64,000 nt of DNA from Sarcocystis neurona (GCA_000727475.1 KL647288.1:5538306-5602305); one strand, 5' to 3'; shown: positions 35,670 through 45,795, numbered from the stretch's first letter. Program-made: numbers and translations. Notes: generated by a model not told the origin, from the sequence alone.

Positions 35670-35706
35670 CAGACCACATTTTACTGGATGGGTCAACCTT
35701 CTCCAT
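35670..35706 (-). CDS. Candidate first exon (12 codons + 1 base)
   Basis: ATG at 35706 opens MEKVDPSSKMWS and meets a strong donor, TCTG|GTAAGA (exon ends 35670). The leftover G plus GC from the exon at 35625 makes a Gly codon, so phase holds. The intron would be only 44 bp, unusually short, which is the main reason for doubt. Confidence 0.3.
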
Positions 35707-36768
35707 CTTGAATCCTCAATGTTGACCTGCTTGCGTCTCGCGATTGAAGGTGTTATTACATCTCCCAACTGATTCCCCAGCCAGCTCACACTGACCTGCC
35801 CTGTCCTTCCCTTGTTTGGCAGATCCTCTCAACCATTTCCTCCCTTTGTCCACCGAGTAACTTTAGTCGAGACACGCTCGGCTTTGTCGTCCCCGAGATC
35901 AGACACGCAAGGGCGCAGCCCCACAGCGCGTCTCCCCCGCGGACAGACAGGTCCGCATACGTTGAACTTTTTCCGAGTATGTATACAGGTAGAGAGCTGT
36001 ATTCGTATACAAATATATACACATGTACGCTGAACGAGAATCCACTGTCTTCCTCATTGTAGAAGGACAATAGTGAAAGCGCTTCCCCAGTAGACATGAA
36101 CCGTTAGGTAATGTATGCGCGTGTACAAATGCAAGATCCCCACACAGTGCACGTGGACACGCACATATTCACCTGTGTACTGCTATAACTCGAAACTAGC
36201 CTGCATGCGTACGCCTGTAGCTATGGAACAAACTAAAAAGATTATCATCGACTGATTATGACAAATAATCTAGGACCCATAGAGACGCACACATACATAG
36301 ATGAGGATAGCGTGCTACATACATTTGTGATATACATACCTGTGTGTATCTGTGCACTGGTTCAGAGATGGTCGAGTACTTTTGTGGAAGTTTCGGACCG
36401 TTTTGGTGAGCTGCTTGGCTTCCGGTCTACTGCAAGTAAGGACATCGTGCCCCCGCCCTCCAAAACCAATGAAGCAATTGCCTTTCTCCGGTATCTAGTG
36501 CTCCTTCGCCGCAGTTCAGTTCGCCCTTTCCCTCTTCGTTTCGTTCCCAGATGCTGACCCTTAGTCTTTCTTTTTCCTTCCTCTTGTCCTCCGTCCCCTC
36601 ACACACATATACACGTGTTTGTACTATATGTATGTGTGTGTGCCGTGAGTAAAATTGGTAGATGTTCCCTCCCCTTATGTAGACATTAATGTAAAAATAT
36701 CCACGTGCGTGTACGTACCTGAATATATCTCCGGTCTGTCTATCATTTTCTCCGTTGGTCCAAAACAG
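35707..36768. other. No firm gene; one strong minus donor
   Basis: A minus frame (35786-36097) opens MSTGEALSLLSFYNEED and ends at a consensus donor (GGCAG|GTCAGT, near 35793). It could be an exon, but no in-phase partner was found. The remainder is GT/TA-rich with a pyrimidine-rich stretch (36480-36600). The acceptor CCAAAACAG at 36768 precedes the Gln-rich frame that follows. Confidence 0.35.
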
Positions 36769-37506
36769 CCGCGAGCGAGCACCAGGACACGCATAACAGG
36801 AGCAGAAGGCGCAGGAGCACATGCAGCAGTTGCAGCAGCACCCCCATTAGCCGCAGAAACACTGCAACATCAGGAGCGTTGCAGCAGCGGCAGAAGAAAG
36901 GTAGAACTGCAACAGCAGGGAGAAGAGGCAGCTCTGCACTAGCAGGAGCAGAAGCAACAGCGAACGACCTTGGCGTATAGCAGCCTTTCTCGTGAAGTTG
37001 AGAAGGAGGTGGGTGCGTGGGGGAAAGAAGTAGCGGCAGCACCGTGCCCTTCTCCTCCCCCCGCTCTACCACATCAGCACAACCAGTCAGTGGGACAAGA
37101 AAAGTTTCATCAGCAGATACTCCCACAAAAGGAGCACAAGCACGAGCAGCAGCAGGAGCTGGAGCAGCAACATCCGGAGAAGCAGCAGCAACAGCTGGCG
37201 GAGCAGCAACAGCAGCAGGAGGAGGAACAACAGCAGGAGAAGCAGCAAAAGCGGCGGGGTAGGGAGCAACAGCGGCAGAAGAAACAGCAACAACAGCAAG
37301 TGGGGCAGCAGCAGCAGGAGGAGGAGCAGCAACAAGAGGACGAGCAGCAACGGCGGCAGGAGAAGCCGCAACAACAGGAGGTGGAGCAGCACCAACAGCT
37401 GCCGGAGCAACACCAATAGCAGGAGAAGCAGCGCCCGCAGCAAAGGAAGCGGCAGCAGCAGCACCAGAAGCAGGAGCAGCGACAGGATTGGCGCCAGTTG
37501 GTCCCG
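36769..37506 (+). pseudogene. Gln-rich frame interrupted only by TAG
   Basis: From the acceptor ending at 36768 the frame is in register with the large ORF that starts at 37519. Up to 37518 it is broken only by TAG codons at 36940, 37417 and 37507. The intervening stretches are Gln/Glu-rich, for example LEQQHPEKQQQQLAEQQQQQ. Each TAG sits beside CAG or CAA codons, as if CAG had mutated to TAG. It may be a decayed 5' part of the gene, a 5' leader, or real exons joined around the stops; recoding of TAG is the least likely reading. The antisense frame (36743-37858) is Leu/Ala/Pro/Cys-rich and treated as a by-product. Confidence 0.4.
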
Positions 37507-37518
37507 TAGCAGTTCGAC

Positions 37519-39498
37519 ATGAGGCAGCAGCAGCAGCAGGAGAGAGCACACAGTGCTGTCCTACACTGCGAAGGTGGAGAAACGCGGATGGCAGCCGAAG
37601 AGGCTGCTCCTCTGGCAACACAAGAGACAAGACAGCGCTTGCATGCAGCAGCACCGGAGAGACAGGTGGACAACAGCGGCAGAGATGACAAGAACGGGTC
37701 AATGGAAGCGGAAACACCTGAGTCACGTGCGGAAGGGATTGACGTTGAAGATCGTCCGTACAAGAGGAGCAGCAGCAGCAAGGAGGATGACGACAACGGC
37801 ACGAGCAGCGCGCGGGGGAGCTTTGGCGGCAGCACTGGGAGCAGCAGCCATGACGCAAGCAGCAGGAGCAGCCGTAGTAGCATCAGCAGCCGCAGCAACA
37901 GCGCTCGTCGGGGCAGCACGTGTGGCAGCCGGGACAGGTGGGCGAGTGGTTCTGCAGCTGGCATGTTGAAGAATGTAGTACTGCCGTCGGAGAGAGTTCC
38001 TGGGGCTGGTTCACTGCTGGTCACGCTTGACGCACTGCAAACAACGAAAGGACCCGAAGCTCACCCTGCTAACGAACGCGAGGAAGAATCTGCAGGCAGC
38101 TGCCGCAAGAACGCCAACACTCGCAACGCTGTTCCCTCAACAGCAACGACAGCAGAGGGCAGGGCACGCGAAGAAGACGCCGCAGGAGCACTCCAAAGAC
38201 CTACCGCGGAACTGGGTTCCTCGGCAGCAGATATCGCAGGAGGAGGAGCATCGGCTGCAGGAGCACCCACAACAGGAACAACAGCTGCACGCTCAACAGC
38301 AGCAGGATCGCCAGCAACAGGATTGCCGGCAATAGGATCATCACTAGCAGAAGCAACAGCAGGAGGAGCACCAGCAGGAGTAGTACCAGCAGGAGGAGCA
38401 ACAGCAGGAGGAACGACAGCTTCGAGAGCGAAAAGATGTAGCGACTCGCGTGTTGCGCAGAGGCTTCTAGGGGGGGGGCCAGGGGGCACAGCAAGAGATG
38501 GGGGAGCAGCACCAGCAGCCATGGGAGGTGCGTGTGCGGGAGAGAGACGGACAGCAGGAGGAACAGCAGGTGCAGCCACAGCGAAGTTGAACGGACGTGG
38601 ACGCGACTCAGAAGCTGCATCAGGGAGAGCAGCAGCCGCGATAACGGCATCGGAAGCTGCAGATGAGGGAGGAAGAGGAGGAGCGGTAGGTAGCGCACCA
38701 GCAGCAGGAGTAGCTGCTGCGGAGTCTGAAGAGGAAGAATATACAAGCAGCGAAGACTGCGAGACGCAGCCCCAGGCGAGCAACATTCTCTGGGCTGTGC
38801 GTCAAAGAAGAGGCAAGCACGCTCCGTTTGCGCGCGCAGCAAAGAGGCGGACGGACATCCGTTGGAGAAGAAGAAAGTACGACACAGGCAGTCCCCGTGC
38901 TGCTGCTGCTGCTTTCTCGGCTGCTGACCGGGCCGCGTCTGGCTCTGCACTGCAGCAACAAAACAGCTGGAGAGGCGCAGCAGCACGCAGTAGCAGCAGC
39001 TACATCTGGGACAGCAACGGAGATAGCATCAACAGCAGCCGCAGCAGGTGCGGCGGCTGCACCAACCAGAAGGACGGCAGCAGCAGCAGGAAAACACGTA
39101 ACCGCAGGGGATTCGACAACAGCAGCAGCAAGCACTACATCGACAGCAGGAGAAGATACGGCAGCTGGAGCAGCAGGGACGACCGCACCAGCAACAGAGC
39201 GTGTAAAAGCAGCAGCAAGAGGTCAAGCAGCAGGAGCAGCCTGAGGTCGTGGAGCAGCGGCGAATTCGAAGACAGCTGCTACCGAAGCACCAGGGAGGAG
39301 TGGGGAGACTGCACGTTGATAGAAGAGATGGAGGAGTGGGAGAACGAGTTACTTGAGCAGGCGTACTCAGATATCCTCAATGATGAAGTAGAATCTCTCC
39401 CGTGGATAATGCCAAAAGCCGCTGCAGGTAGTCTTCTTGTAAAACTCCTCTTAAAAACAAACGTTTCCACTCTTGTGTGCCTCTCGGTGAGAAGTTAG
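37519..39498 (+). CDS. Ser/Ala/Gly-rich hypothetical protein
   Basis: ATG at 37519 opens MRQQQQQERAHSAVLHCEGG and the frame runs 659 codons to TAG at 39496. Order: Gln-rich start, Ser/Arg-rich part (residues about 90-145), a long Ala/Gly/Thr-rich part (about 230-390), an acidic patch SEEEEYTSSEDCE (about 400), a basic segment RRTDIRWRRRKY, then a Ser/Arg-rich part. The tail, EEMEEWENELLEQAYSDILN, is acidic and helical. The strand choice rests on CAG sense orientation and this ordered tail. Two donors lie near the end: CTGCAG|GTAGTC at 39427 and TCG|GTGAGA just before the stop. The first joins in phase to 40290-40366. No domain recognised. Confidence 0.6.
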   Translation: MRQQQQQERAHSAVLHCEGGETRMAAEEAAPLATQETRQRLHAAAPERQVDNSGRDDKNGSMEAETPESRAEGIDVEDRPYKRSSSSKEDDDNGTSSARGSFGGSTGSSSHDASSRSSRSSISSRSNSARRGSTCGSRDRWASGSAAGMLKNVVLPSERVPGAGSLLVTLDALQTTKGPEAHPANEREEESAGSCRKNANTRNAVPSTATTAEGRAREEDAAGALQRPTAELGSSAADIAGGGASAAGAPTTGTTAARSTAAGSPATGLPAIGSSLAEATAGGAPAGVVPAGGATAGGTTASRAKRCSDSRVAQRLLGGGPGGTARDGGAAPAAMGGACAGERRTAGGTAGAATAKLNGRGRDSEAASGRAAAAITASEAADEGGRGGAVGSAPAAGVAAAESEEEEYTSSEDCETQPQASNILWAVRQRRGKHAPFARAAKRRTDIRWRRRKYDTGSPRAAAAAFSAADRAASGSALQQQNSWRGAAARSSSSYIWDSNGDSINSSRSRCGGCTNQKDGSSSRKTRNRRGFDNSSSKHYIDSRRRYGSWSSRDDRTSNRACKSSSKRSSSRSSLRSWSSGEFEDSCYRSTREEWGDCTLIEEMEEWENELLEQAYSDILNDEVESLPWIMPKAAAGSLLVKLLLKTNVSTLVCLSVRS

Positions 39499-40289
39499 AC
39501 TGCACCTGCGCTTGCGGGTCTCTGTCGATTTAAAGTGGTATGTGGACATAGACGCGTGTTTCTCTCAAAACGTGTAAAGTCACCCACACGTACATACATA
39601 CATAGCTATGGAAAAAAGTGTGTACATGTACATATATATACATATGTGTGCATACGTGTGTACGTTGATGTTGTGTGTGTAAAGGTGCTGCATGCGGAGA
39701 CTGCCATACGTTTGAATTAAATGTAACGACTTCGTTCTCGTAGAGATGATACGCTTTCCGTTTACACGACTTTGGTGCTAGGTCTCGTCTCTTCTATACC
39801 GACATCTCTGTATCTTTCTCCCTGTGTCTCTCTCTCTGTATTTCTCTGTATCTCTCTTTCTGTCTATTCCTCTCTGTCTGTCTCTGTTCGTCTCTCTGTA
39901 CGTCTCGTCTCACTCTAAATCTTCCTCTGTAGCTTTCTCCGTATTCGTCTCTCTGTGTCTCTCCCTGAATTTCCATCCCCTTACTCCTCTCTATACCCCT
40001 CTCCCTGCATCTCTCTCACCGTCCCTCTGCATTTTCCTTTCTCTGTGGCTTGGTATCTGCGCAGCTCTGCGTCCAGTATTTTATACCTGTACGTGCAATT
40101 GTCAACACCCCGATGTAGGTCATTCCCCCTCTTCCCCTCTGTGTCTCCTCTATATTTGTATATTTCTCTGTGTACATCTTTTGTGTCTGCCTATCTGTCT
40201 ATCAGGCCCTGTATACCTGTTTGCCTGTACGTGTCTCTGTCTCCCTACTGGGTGCCCTCTTTCTCACACCTCCGTGGCGCCGCATGCAG
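39428..40289 (+). other. Probable intron with long pyrimidine tract
   Basis: TA/GT repeats (39570-39680) are followed by a degenerate TCTCTGTA-type tract from about 39790 to 40260 that is almost purely C/T. Such a tract just before the acceptor GCATGCAG (40289) would suit an intron 3' end. It could equally be upstream DNA of the frame starting at 40284. No gene is seen inside. Confidence 0.45.
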
Positions 40290-40667
40290 CGGAGAGAGGT
40301 CGCTACGCGTTTGCTGCTGCTGCTGGTGCTTTCTTTGAGCAACACAGAGACACTGCTGCTGGATAGCCATCGAGACGAAAATTTTCGATTCTTCGCTGAC
40401 GGCAAGACGCTCCAACGCGTGCAGCGTGGAAAGGAGCGCGGAAGTAGGGGACGCCACCTCATGCTTGGGGAGGCGCCTACGAAACCAGAAACAACAGCAG
40501 CAGCCAACGCAAGAGCACCACGAGCTGCACGAGCAGCAAAAAACGTAGTAGTAGCGGCAGCAAGAAGAGCAGCAGCGCGACCGCCGCCATCGCTGCTTGA
40601 GTACGTCGTGCAACAAATGGTTTGCTCTCTCGGCGTGAGGCACTGGAGCAGCTTCTTTGGTCTGCAG
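40284..40667 (+). CDS. Candidate exon 1, signal-peptide-like start
   Basis: ATG at 40284 opens MQRREVATRLLLLLVLSLSN: a basic start and a 10-11 residue hydrophobic core, as in a signal peptide. An Ala/Arg-rich middle follows, then SLLEYVVQQMVCSLGVRHWS and SFFGLQ, up to donor CTGCAG|GTACGA (exon ends 40667, phase 0). It heads a chain of phase-compatible exons ending at 45274, with a summed product of 530 residues. An overlapping reading in another frame is described for 40290-40366. No domain recognised. Confidence 0.35.
40290..40366 (+). CDS. Alternative last exon of 37.5-kb gene
   Basis: Joining donor 39427 to acceptor 40289 continues the protein as ERGRYAFAAAAGAFFEQHRD and stops at TAG (40364). 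Phase is correct: G plus CG makes an Ala codon. This reading conflicts with the signal-peptide-like frame starting at 40284. At most one is likely to be real on a given transcript. Confidence 0.3.
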
Positions 40668-41552
40668 GTACGATAGCTCGCCAGCAGCAGATGCGCCGCT
40701 GGCGCTGTACAGCCTGTACTTATATCCATGAATTCACGTGTGTCAAAATATTTCTCTCTGCAAACACGTGTAAACAAATCTGCAGTAATGTTGGCGTAAA
40801 GACCTACAAGTACGTACCAACACATGTGTCTGTGTGTGTGCGTACGGATCGACGAATATGAACATCACAGTCGTGCGTGTACGACTGCTTTTCCTTAACA
40901 ATTACTCGTACAAATACTCCGACGCCGAGTAGAAAAACTAGTCGTCGAGGTCCCTGCTGCTTGCGTGTGGCTGTTGTTTTTTCTATCTCTACACGCAGAA
41001 CCCTCTTTTTCGCTCTTCGCCTCGCCGTCTCTTAGGCTGCGCACGTGTGCACCTCTTGTATTCTTTACGTTTCACCAGCTTTTCAAGGATTCTGCTTACT
41101 TGCACGTATGTTTCCTCAAGTGTGCGTCTGTTTGTCTTTTTCTACCGCGTCGGTAGCTTCTCAGCGATTCTTCGTATCTTCTTGCGTACCTCTGGTTCCC
41201 TAGGGGTGCATCCGTTTGTTTTTTTCTTTTCGCTAGCTTCTCAAACATTCTTGCTGCTCTGCGTGTGCAAACCGTCTGCACGCGTGTGGTGTGTGCGAGA
41301 GAGAAGGTGGAAGATTAGCGAAAAAAAGGAGAAAAGAGACGAGAGAAGAAACGACAGCACATATACCCTCTGACGCATGCATGTTACCAGTTGTTGGCAA
41401 CAGCTGCGGCAGGAAAGGGGGGCGGAAGCTGCAAAAGTGTAATACTAAAAACGGACACATCTTCGCGCCCAAGTTCTCGTCGTCTGCGCCTCACATCAAT
41501 CCCATGTCTTGCCCTTTTACAAATGAGCGTCGCCTCCCCGCTGCACGCGCAG
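40668..41552. other. No gene seen; inferred intron
   Basis: T/C-rich DNA with short frames on both strands and GT-rich words. Nothing is supported apart from the acceptor CTGCACGCGCAG ending at 41552. Confidence 0.4.
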
Positions 41553-41948
41553 CAACACCCCATCCGCGGGAAGATTAATGTGCAAGTATTCCTGTTGGAG
41601 AAACTGGCTGAGCAAAGAAAGATACACGTAGTCTCAGGCGCACCCGCGGTGTGCATATCTGTGCTCGGGAGCTGCAGGCCGACACGTCCCCACCAACAGA
41701 GCAGCAGGGCAGCGGTGTATCTGGAGAGAGTTCAATCGCATGTAGCTGTCAGCCAGACACTCTCTACGGGAGAAGGGATGCCTCGTGCACAGTGTTGCCT
41801 GCGTCTGCACGTCAGGAGTTTGTCATCAGAAGACTCGCCAGCTGACGCCAGCTTCTTCTTCCTAACACTTCTGTACCGGACTGTTGAACATGTTTGCGTC
41901 GATCACAAAGACTGCCGAAAGCGAACCCAGCAGAAGAAACACGCACTG
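41553..41948 (+). CDS. Candidate exon 2 of 40.3-45.3 kb gene
   Basis: After acceptor CTGCACGCGCAG the frame reads QHPIRGKINVQVFLLEKLAE, then QRKIHVVSGAPAVCISVLG. It runs 132 codons to donor CTG|GTGAAT (exon ends 41948), just before an in-frame TAG. Both ends are phase 0. The first third looks like folded protein; the rest is less convincing, and earlier donors (for example after 41650) are possible. Confidence 0.3.
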
Positions 41949-42966
41949 GTGAATGCGTAGATACGGAGAATGTATTGACGTCGGTGTATACAAGGAGGCG
42001 CAGTCTGAAGAGCTGTGTAGCGTGGGATCCCCGCTGGCCTGTGTCCATGCGTGATTCTGCCACATGTGGCAGAAGTCTGCTGGAGAAACTGTATCTACTT
42101 GCAAGGCGAACAATTATTCTTCACACGTACTGTCTATGGTGTGGGTGTTTTTGAGCCCGCCCATGCTTTCCATACGCGTTCGAACTTTCTGTGCAGAGAC
42201 GTGGGTATCCCGCCTCTCTCTGGACAAATAGAGATGCAGACGTCCTTGTGTCTGAATAGGAACGTGTCTGCCTGCGGGAGGATATGTTTCCGCGTGGTTG
42301 GTTTTTGTCTTCACAGACGCAACCGCCTACATCACAGGTGCTGTGGGGGGTCACATTTTTCTGCATGTACATATATGTGTATATATATGTGTATAACTGT
42401 ATATGTAGAGCTTGCGTGAGATAGACGAAAAGAGGGAAACGCATTCACTTCGTGACCGATACATTTATGGTGCTGCTGTCTAGACGCTGCTCCTCTGTGT
42501 CGTTCTCATCCTCTTCTCTGCGCTCTTCTCATGGCACTCGCGTATATCTGTCCGTGTGTGTCTGGTGATGCGTCAGCAACGTGCCGGGTTCCTGACACAG
42601 TCACAAGAATGATTCTCTTCTGTCTCGAGAACGGCGCCGCGGCTCCTTTCTTCCCCCAAAGATACTGCAGTGTTCTGGTGCTTTTATGGCCGAGATTTCC
42701 CTCTCTCCATCTCCCCTTCGATGTGTGTCTGTGTGTCTCTATCCACACAGCCGCGCGTACACATATGTTCCTGCCGCCACATACGGCATTTTCCTCGCCG
42801 TCTGGATAGCTCCGTGGTCCTCTCTGCACGGACACATGTGTGTGTGTGTGTGCGTGCGTGTGTACGTGCAAACACGTCTACGTAGTCATCACACAACTGG
42901 AACGCTGTTTGCCCTGTCTTTTCTTCCGTCTCCTCTTTCCCTTTCTTCGCCTGAACATACACGCAG
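41949..42966. other. No gene seen; inferred intron
   Basis: Mixed DNA with TA/GT runs (42365-42405, 42835-42880) and short frames without motifs. The words TGCTGGAGAAACTG (about 42078) and TGTTGGAGAAACTGG (about 41593) are alike, perhaps from a small local duplication. It ends at acceptor ATACACGCAG (42966). Confidence 0.4.
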
Positions 42967-43436
42967 ATAACAGGCGCACCGATGAGGCAGATTGCCGAAC
43001 GAGTCCTGCGTGGCTACTTACCAACAAAAAAAATTTCCTCTGTGCGTACGTATGCGAAACTGTTCGCTCGTGTGCAGGCGGAGCTGTGGCTGCCGGCGCA
43101 GCAGTACCGTTCTGCGTTGGTCGCAGCAGCAGCAGCAGAGCGCTTCATGCTGGCAGACGGCTGCAGCAGCTGCGAGATGCCGCAGACAGCAGCGTTGAAC
43201 GGGTGCTCGTACGTCTCGACAGCAGCAGCAGCAGCGAAGCAGCAGCGACAAGGAGACGGCGCAGCAGCAGGAAGCACCGCCAAGCAGCAGCAGGCAGCCG
43301 CGGCGTTAACAGGAGCAGACGAACGGCTGTCAGAAGTGCGGCAGTCGCAGAAAGCAATGACAGCTGCGCTGGCCGCCGTAAAGATGACTGCAGCAGGCGC
43401 TAGGGATGATTTTCTCTCATGCGACTACTACAGAAG
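42967..43436 (+). CDS. Candidate exon 3, ordered N-part plus Ala/Gln tract
   Basis: The exon follows acceptor ATACACGCAG and ends at a consensus donor, AGAAG|GTAAAG (43436, phase 2). It reads MRQIAERVLRGYLPTKKISS, then VRTYAKLFARVQAELWLPA, a helical segment. An Ala/Gln tract on a sense CAG run follows (43120-43310), then ADERLSEVRQSQKAMTAALA and DDFLSCDYYR. Non-repetitive flanks around a sense CAG run are the pattern seen in the firmer genes here. This is the best-supported exon of the 40.3-45.3 kb chain. No domain recognised. Confidence 0.5.
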
Positions 43437-44051
43437 GTAAAGGGAAAAATCTTGTCGAGAAGATAGCAGCAATTTCTACGGACGACCACAGTCGAAAGGA
43501 GAGGAAAAAGGCACCAGCCAGGTTCAAAAAGCGTGTGTGGGACTGAAATAACGCGGTGTGTGTGCACCGCAAGAACACCGCGAAGGAGGCGTCAGGCGCC
43601 GTGGTGATGCACTGCTGGCCTACAGCACACACAACGTTGCCGTCCGTCCAAGCATTTTGAGCCCATAGAATTTTAGAGCAGCACACGTGGATCTTCTTCG
43701 GTGGCATACGTGGATATACACATGCGCCCTTGGAACGTGCACATACACGCGTGAGTCTTGACTCGTATATAAAGTGTGAGTTACAACGTGCACAGATTTG
43801 TTCGCGTCTTGCTGGATCTTGCAAACGTGTCTATATACACACGCATCCGACGAATGCATCAAATCGGTTTCTGACTTGACTTTTATTTGCACACGAGCAG
43901 CTGCACCTGCGGTAGCCGAGGTCTAGTAGTTTCCGCGAACTCTCACGACCCCTTAGCGTACAGCTCCATTATCACTGCTCTCTATGTTTTCGTTTTTTTG
44001 AAGTGGACACCTGGCTACGTGTCTATGTGTCTGCCTCTGCAGGTGAATGAG
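43437..44051. other. No gene seen; inferred intron
   Basis: No repeats of note and no frame with recognisable content. The minus frames here (43417-43824, 43620-43892) are short and Cys/Val/His-rich. Confidence 0.4.
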
Positions 44052-44206
44052 CTCAACCACCTTCTACCTCTCTCTGCTGTTAGAAGCTGCAGATGTGCTT
44101 GTCTTCCTGTATGCGTTCGTATACAGTCGAGGACATCCGTCCACGGCCGCTCAGTATCACATTGCAAAGACCTGTGTGTCCTTATATGTGCCCCTGTTAC
44201 GTTTGT
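44052..44206 (+). CDS. Candidate exon 4, hydrophobic helices
   Basis: It reads STTFYLSLLLEAADVLVFLY then AFVYSRGHPSTAAQYHIAK. This looks like one hydrophobic helix followed by a polar loop. The acceptor (AATGAG, 44051) is weak; the stronger upstream CTGCAG would bring a stop into frame. The donor is T|GTATAC (44206). Phase matches exon 3 (AG plus C gives Ser) and exon 5 (T plus CT gives Ser). Boundaries are uncertain. Confidence 0.35.
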
Positions 44207-45024
44207 GTATACAGATTCGTTCATGCCTACCCGCGTGTCTCTGTGTTTCTGTCTCTCACCATACGTGTGTGTATGTGGCTGCCTGGCGTCTATCCGCTAC
44301 ATAGAAAATCAACTCGTATACCTCTGTATGTTTGGGGGGACGCTCTATGTATCTGTGTTTCTCTCGCTCTACGTACTAAAATAATTGTCCACCTATAAAT
44401 TTACCTGTCTACGTATGGTTCCCTTTGAATGCTCGTAGGACAGGCTTTGCTGTGAGAGAGGTGAGAGAGGCACCCCAAGGACGGCACACCAGAAGTTGGC
44501 CTGTGACGGCACAGTTCTACACAAAAATACGACTTCAAAAAGTTTCTTGACTTTTGTCGTAAAAAAGGCGCCTGCCCTCACTTTATTTCTTCGTGATGTT
44601 CGTCCTATATATATATATACATACATATACATATATATATATATATATATATGTGGAGATCTTTCTATCCAGCTAACTGCACCTGTCCACCTCTATCAAA
44701 ATCTTTTCTTCTGTATACGTCAAAGTCCTTCCGTGTATGTCTATCTACGTATCGCACAGCCGTATACACGTTCTATCTACGTATCGCACAGCTGTATACA
44801 CGTTCGCGGCCATATATATACAAACATACACAATGACGTGTGTACGTATATATGAATACACATGTATCTATATCTAACTCTTTATCTATCCATCTCTCTC
44901 TCTCTCTATATATATATATACACGTATACATGCGTACACGCGTGTGTATATCTGTGTGTGCAAGTGGAAAACTACGTGCGTGTACGTGATTGTGTTCGTG
45001 AAGTTTCTGCGTTTGCGTCCACAG
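44207..45024. repeat. TA/GT microsatellite, inferred intron
   Basis: Runs of (TA)n at about 44609-44652 and 44888-44922. A 32-bp near-duplicate sits between them: CACGTTCTATCTACGTATCG and its neighbour repeat the words CTACGTATCGCACAGC and GTATACACGTTC at about 44751 and 44776. No gene is seen. Confidence 0.55.
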
Positions 45025-45085
45025 CTGCAGTTCGTCAAAGCCAGCTGTTCACGAATGTCTACATATACACAAAGAGTTTTGAAGG
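45025..45085 (+). CDS. Candidate exon 5 (20 codons)
   Basis: Bounded by acceptor GTTTGCGTCCACAG (45024) and donor GG|GTACAT (45085). It reads AVRQSQLFTNVYIYTKSFEG across the next junction. The two trailing G bases plus A from exon 6 make Gly, so phase holds exactly. Short but with good splice sites. Confidence 0.4.
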
Positions 45086-45147
45086 GTACATACTTCTATA
45101 ATGTGTAAAGATCTACTCAGGTGGAGTGTAATTTCTTCTTCCTGCAG

Positions 45148-45274
45148 AGAACTACAACGGTGCGGACCGGAAGAGTTCGGGGCGTTGCCAGAGATCCTGC
45201 AGGAATTCGTAGCAGCAACGATGCAGCATCTCGTCGCAGCAGCGTCGTTCTCCCCCGAGCAAAGCCACGAGTGA
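45148..45274 (+). CDS. Candidate last exon, helical C-terminus
   Basis: After a strong acceptor (TTCTTCTTCCTGCAG, ending 45147) the frame reads ELQRCGPEEFGALPEILQEF, then VAATMQHLVAAASF, and stops at TGA (45272). This looks like a genuine helical C-terminus. Another frame from the same acceptor stays open to 45591 but is Arg/Leu/Ala-rich and runs into a CTG block. Alternative splicing onward cannot be excluded. Confidence 0.45.
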
Positions 45275-45795
45275 CAGTCCAGCTGCGGCTGCCTCTACGT
45301 CTGTTGCTGCAGGCGAGAAAGTTATCCACAACGTGCACGCCTCCTGCGGTAGAGGGATATGTGTACCGCTGCTTCTACGTGTGCGTTGCTGCAGCTACTT
45401 CTATCGCTGCAGTTGCAGCATCTGCTGCTGCTGCTGCTTCTGCTGTTGCCGCCTCTACTACTGCCGGCCCGCCCCTACTTCTGCTGCATCGGCCGTTGCT
45501 GCTACCACTGCTTTGGGTGCGTCAGCTTCTGCTGCTTCTGATTCTGCGTCGCGATCTGCTGCTGCTGCTACTGAAAGCTTGCTGCTGCTGAGAGCTTGCT
45601 GCTGCTACGCACCTTCACCCGCTAGTGCTTTTTGGTGTTGCATCCGCTGCTGCAGTTGCGCGTCAGCTGCCTCTCAATCGACTGGTCCTGCTGTTGCTGC
45701 AGCTGCGGATGCTGCTTCACCAGCGACCCATGGCAGCATGCAGCAGAAAAGCGTTACTGCATTTCTCAAATCAAGCTCGCGTGCGCGGGTTTGAG
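45275..45795 (+). repeat. CTG/GCT triplet block downstream of last exon
   Basis: Interrupted CTG (plus-strand) repeats from about 45340 to 45725. Three plus frames are partly open and Cys-, Ala- or Leu-rich; the minus strand has no long frame here. The orientation is opposite to that of the neighbouring sense-CAG exon, so I read it as 3' untranslated or intronic DNA rather than coding. Confidence 0.5.

Noticed and set aside
36743..37858. 371-codon minus frame rich in Ala/Pro/Leu/Cys
   Set aside because: Antisense to a sense-CAG gene with a better, ordered C-terminus on the plus strand. Its composition is explained by triplet repeats.
45333..45794. Plus frame ending with a PIP-box-like QQKSVTAFLKSS
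   Set aside because: The motif resembles a PCNA-binding peptide, but most of the frame is Cys/Ala from a CTG block and no phase-consistent link to the exon ending at 45274 was convincing.
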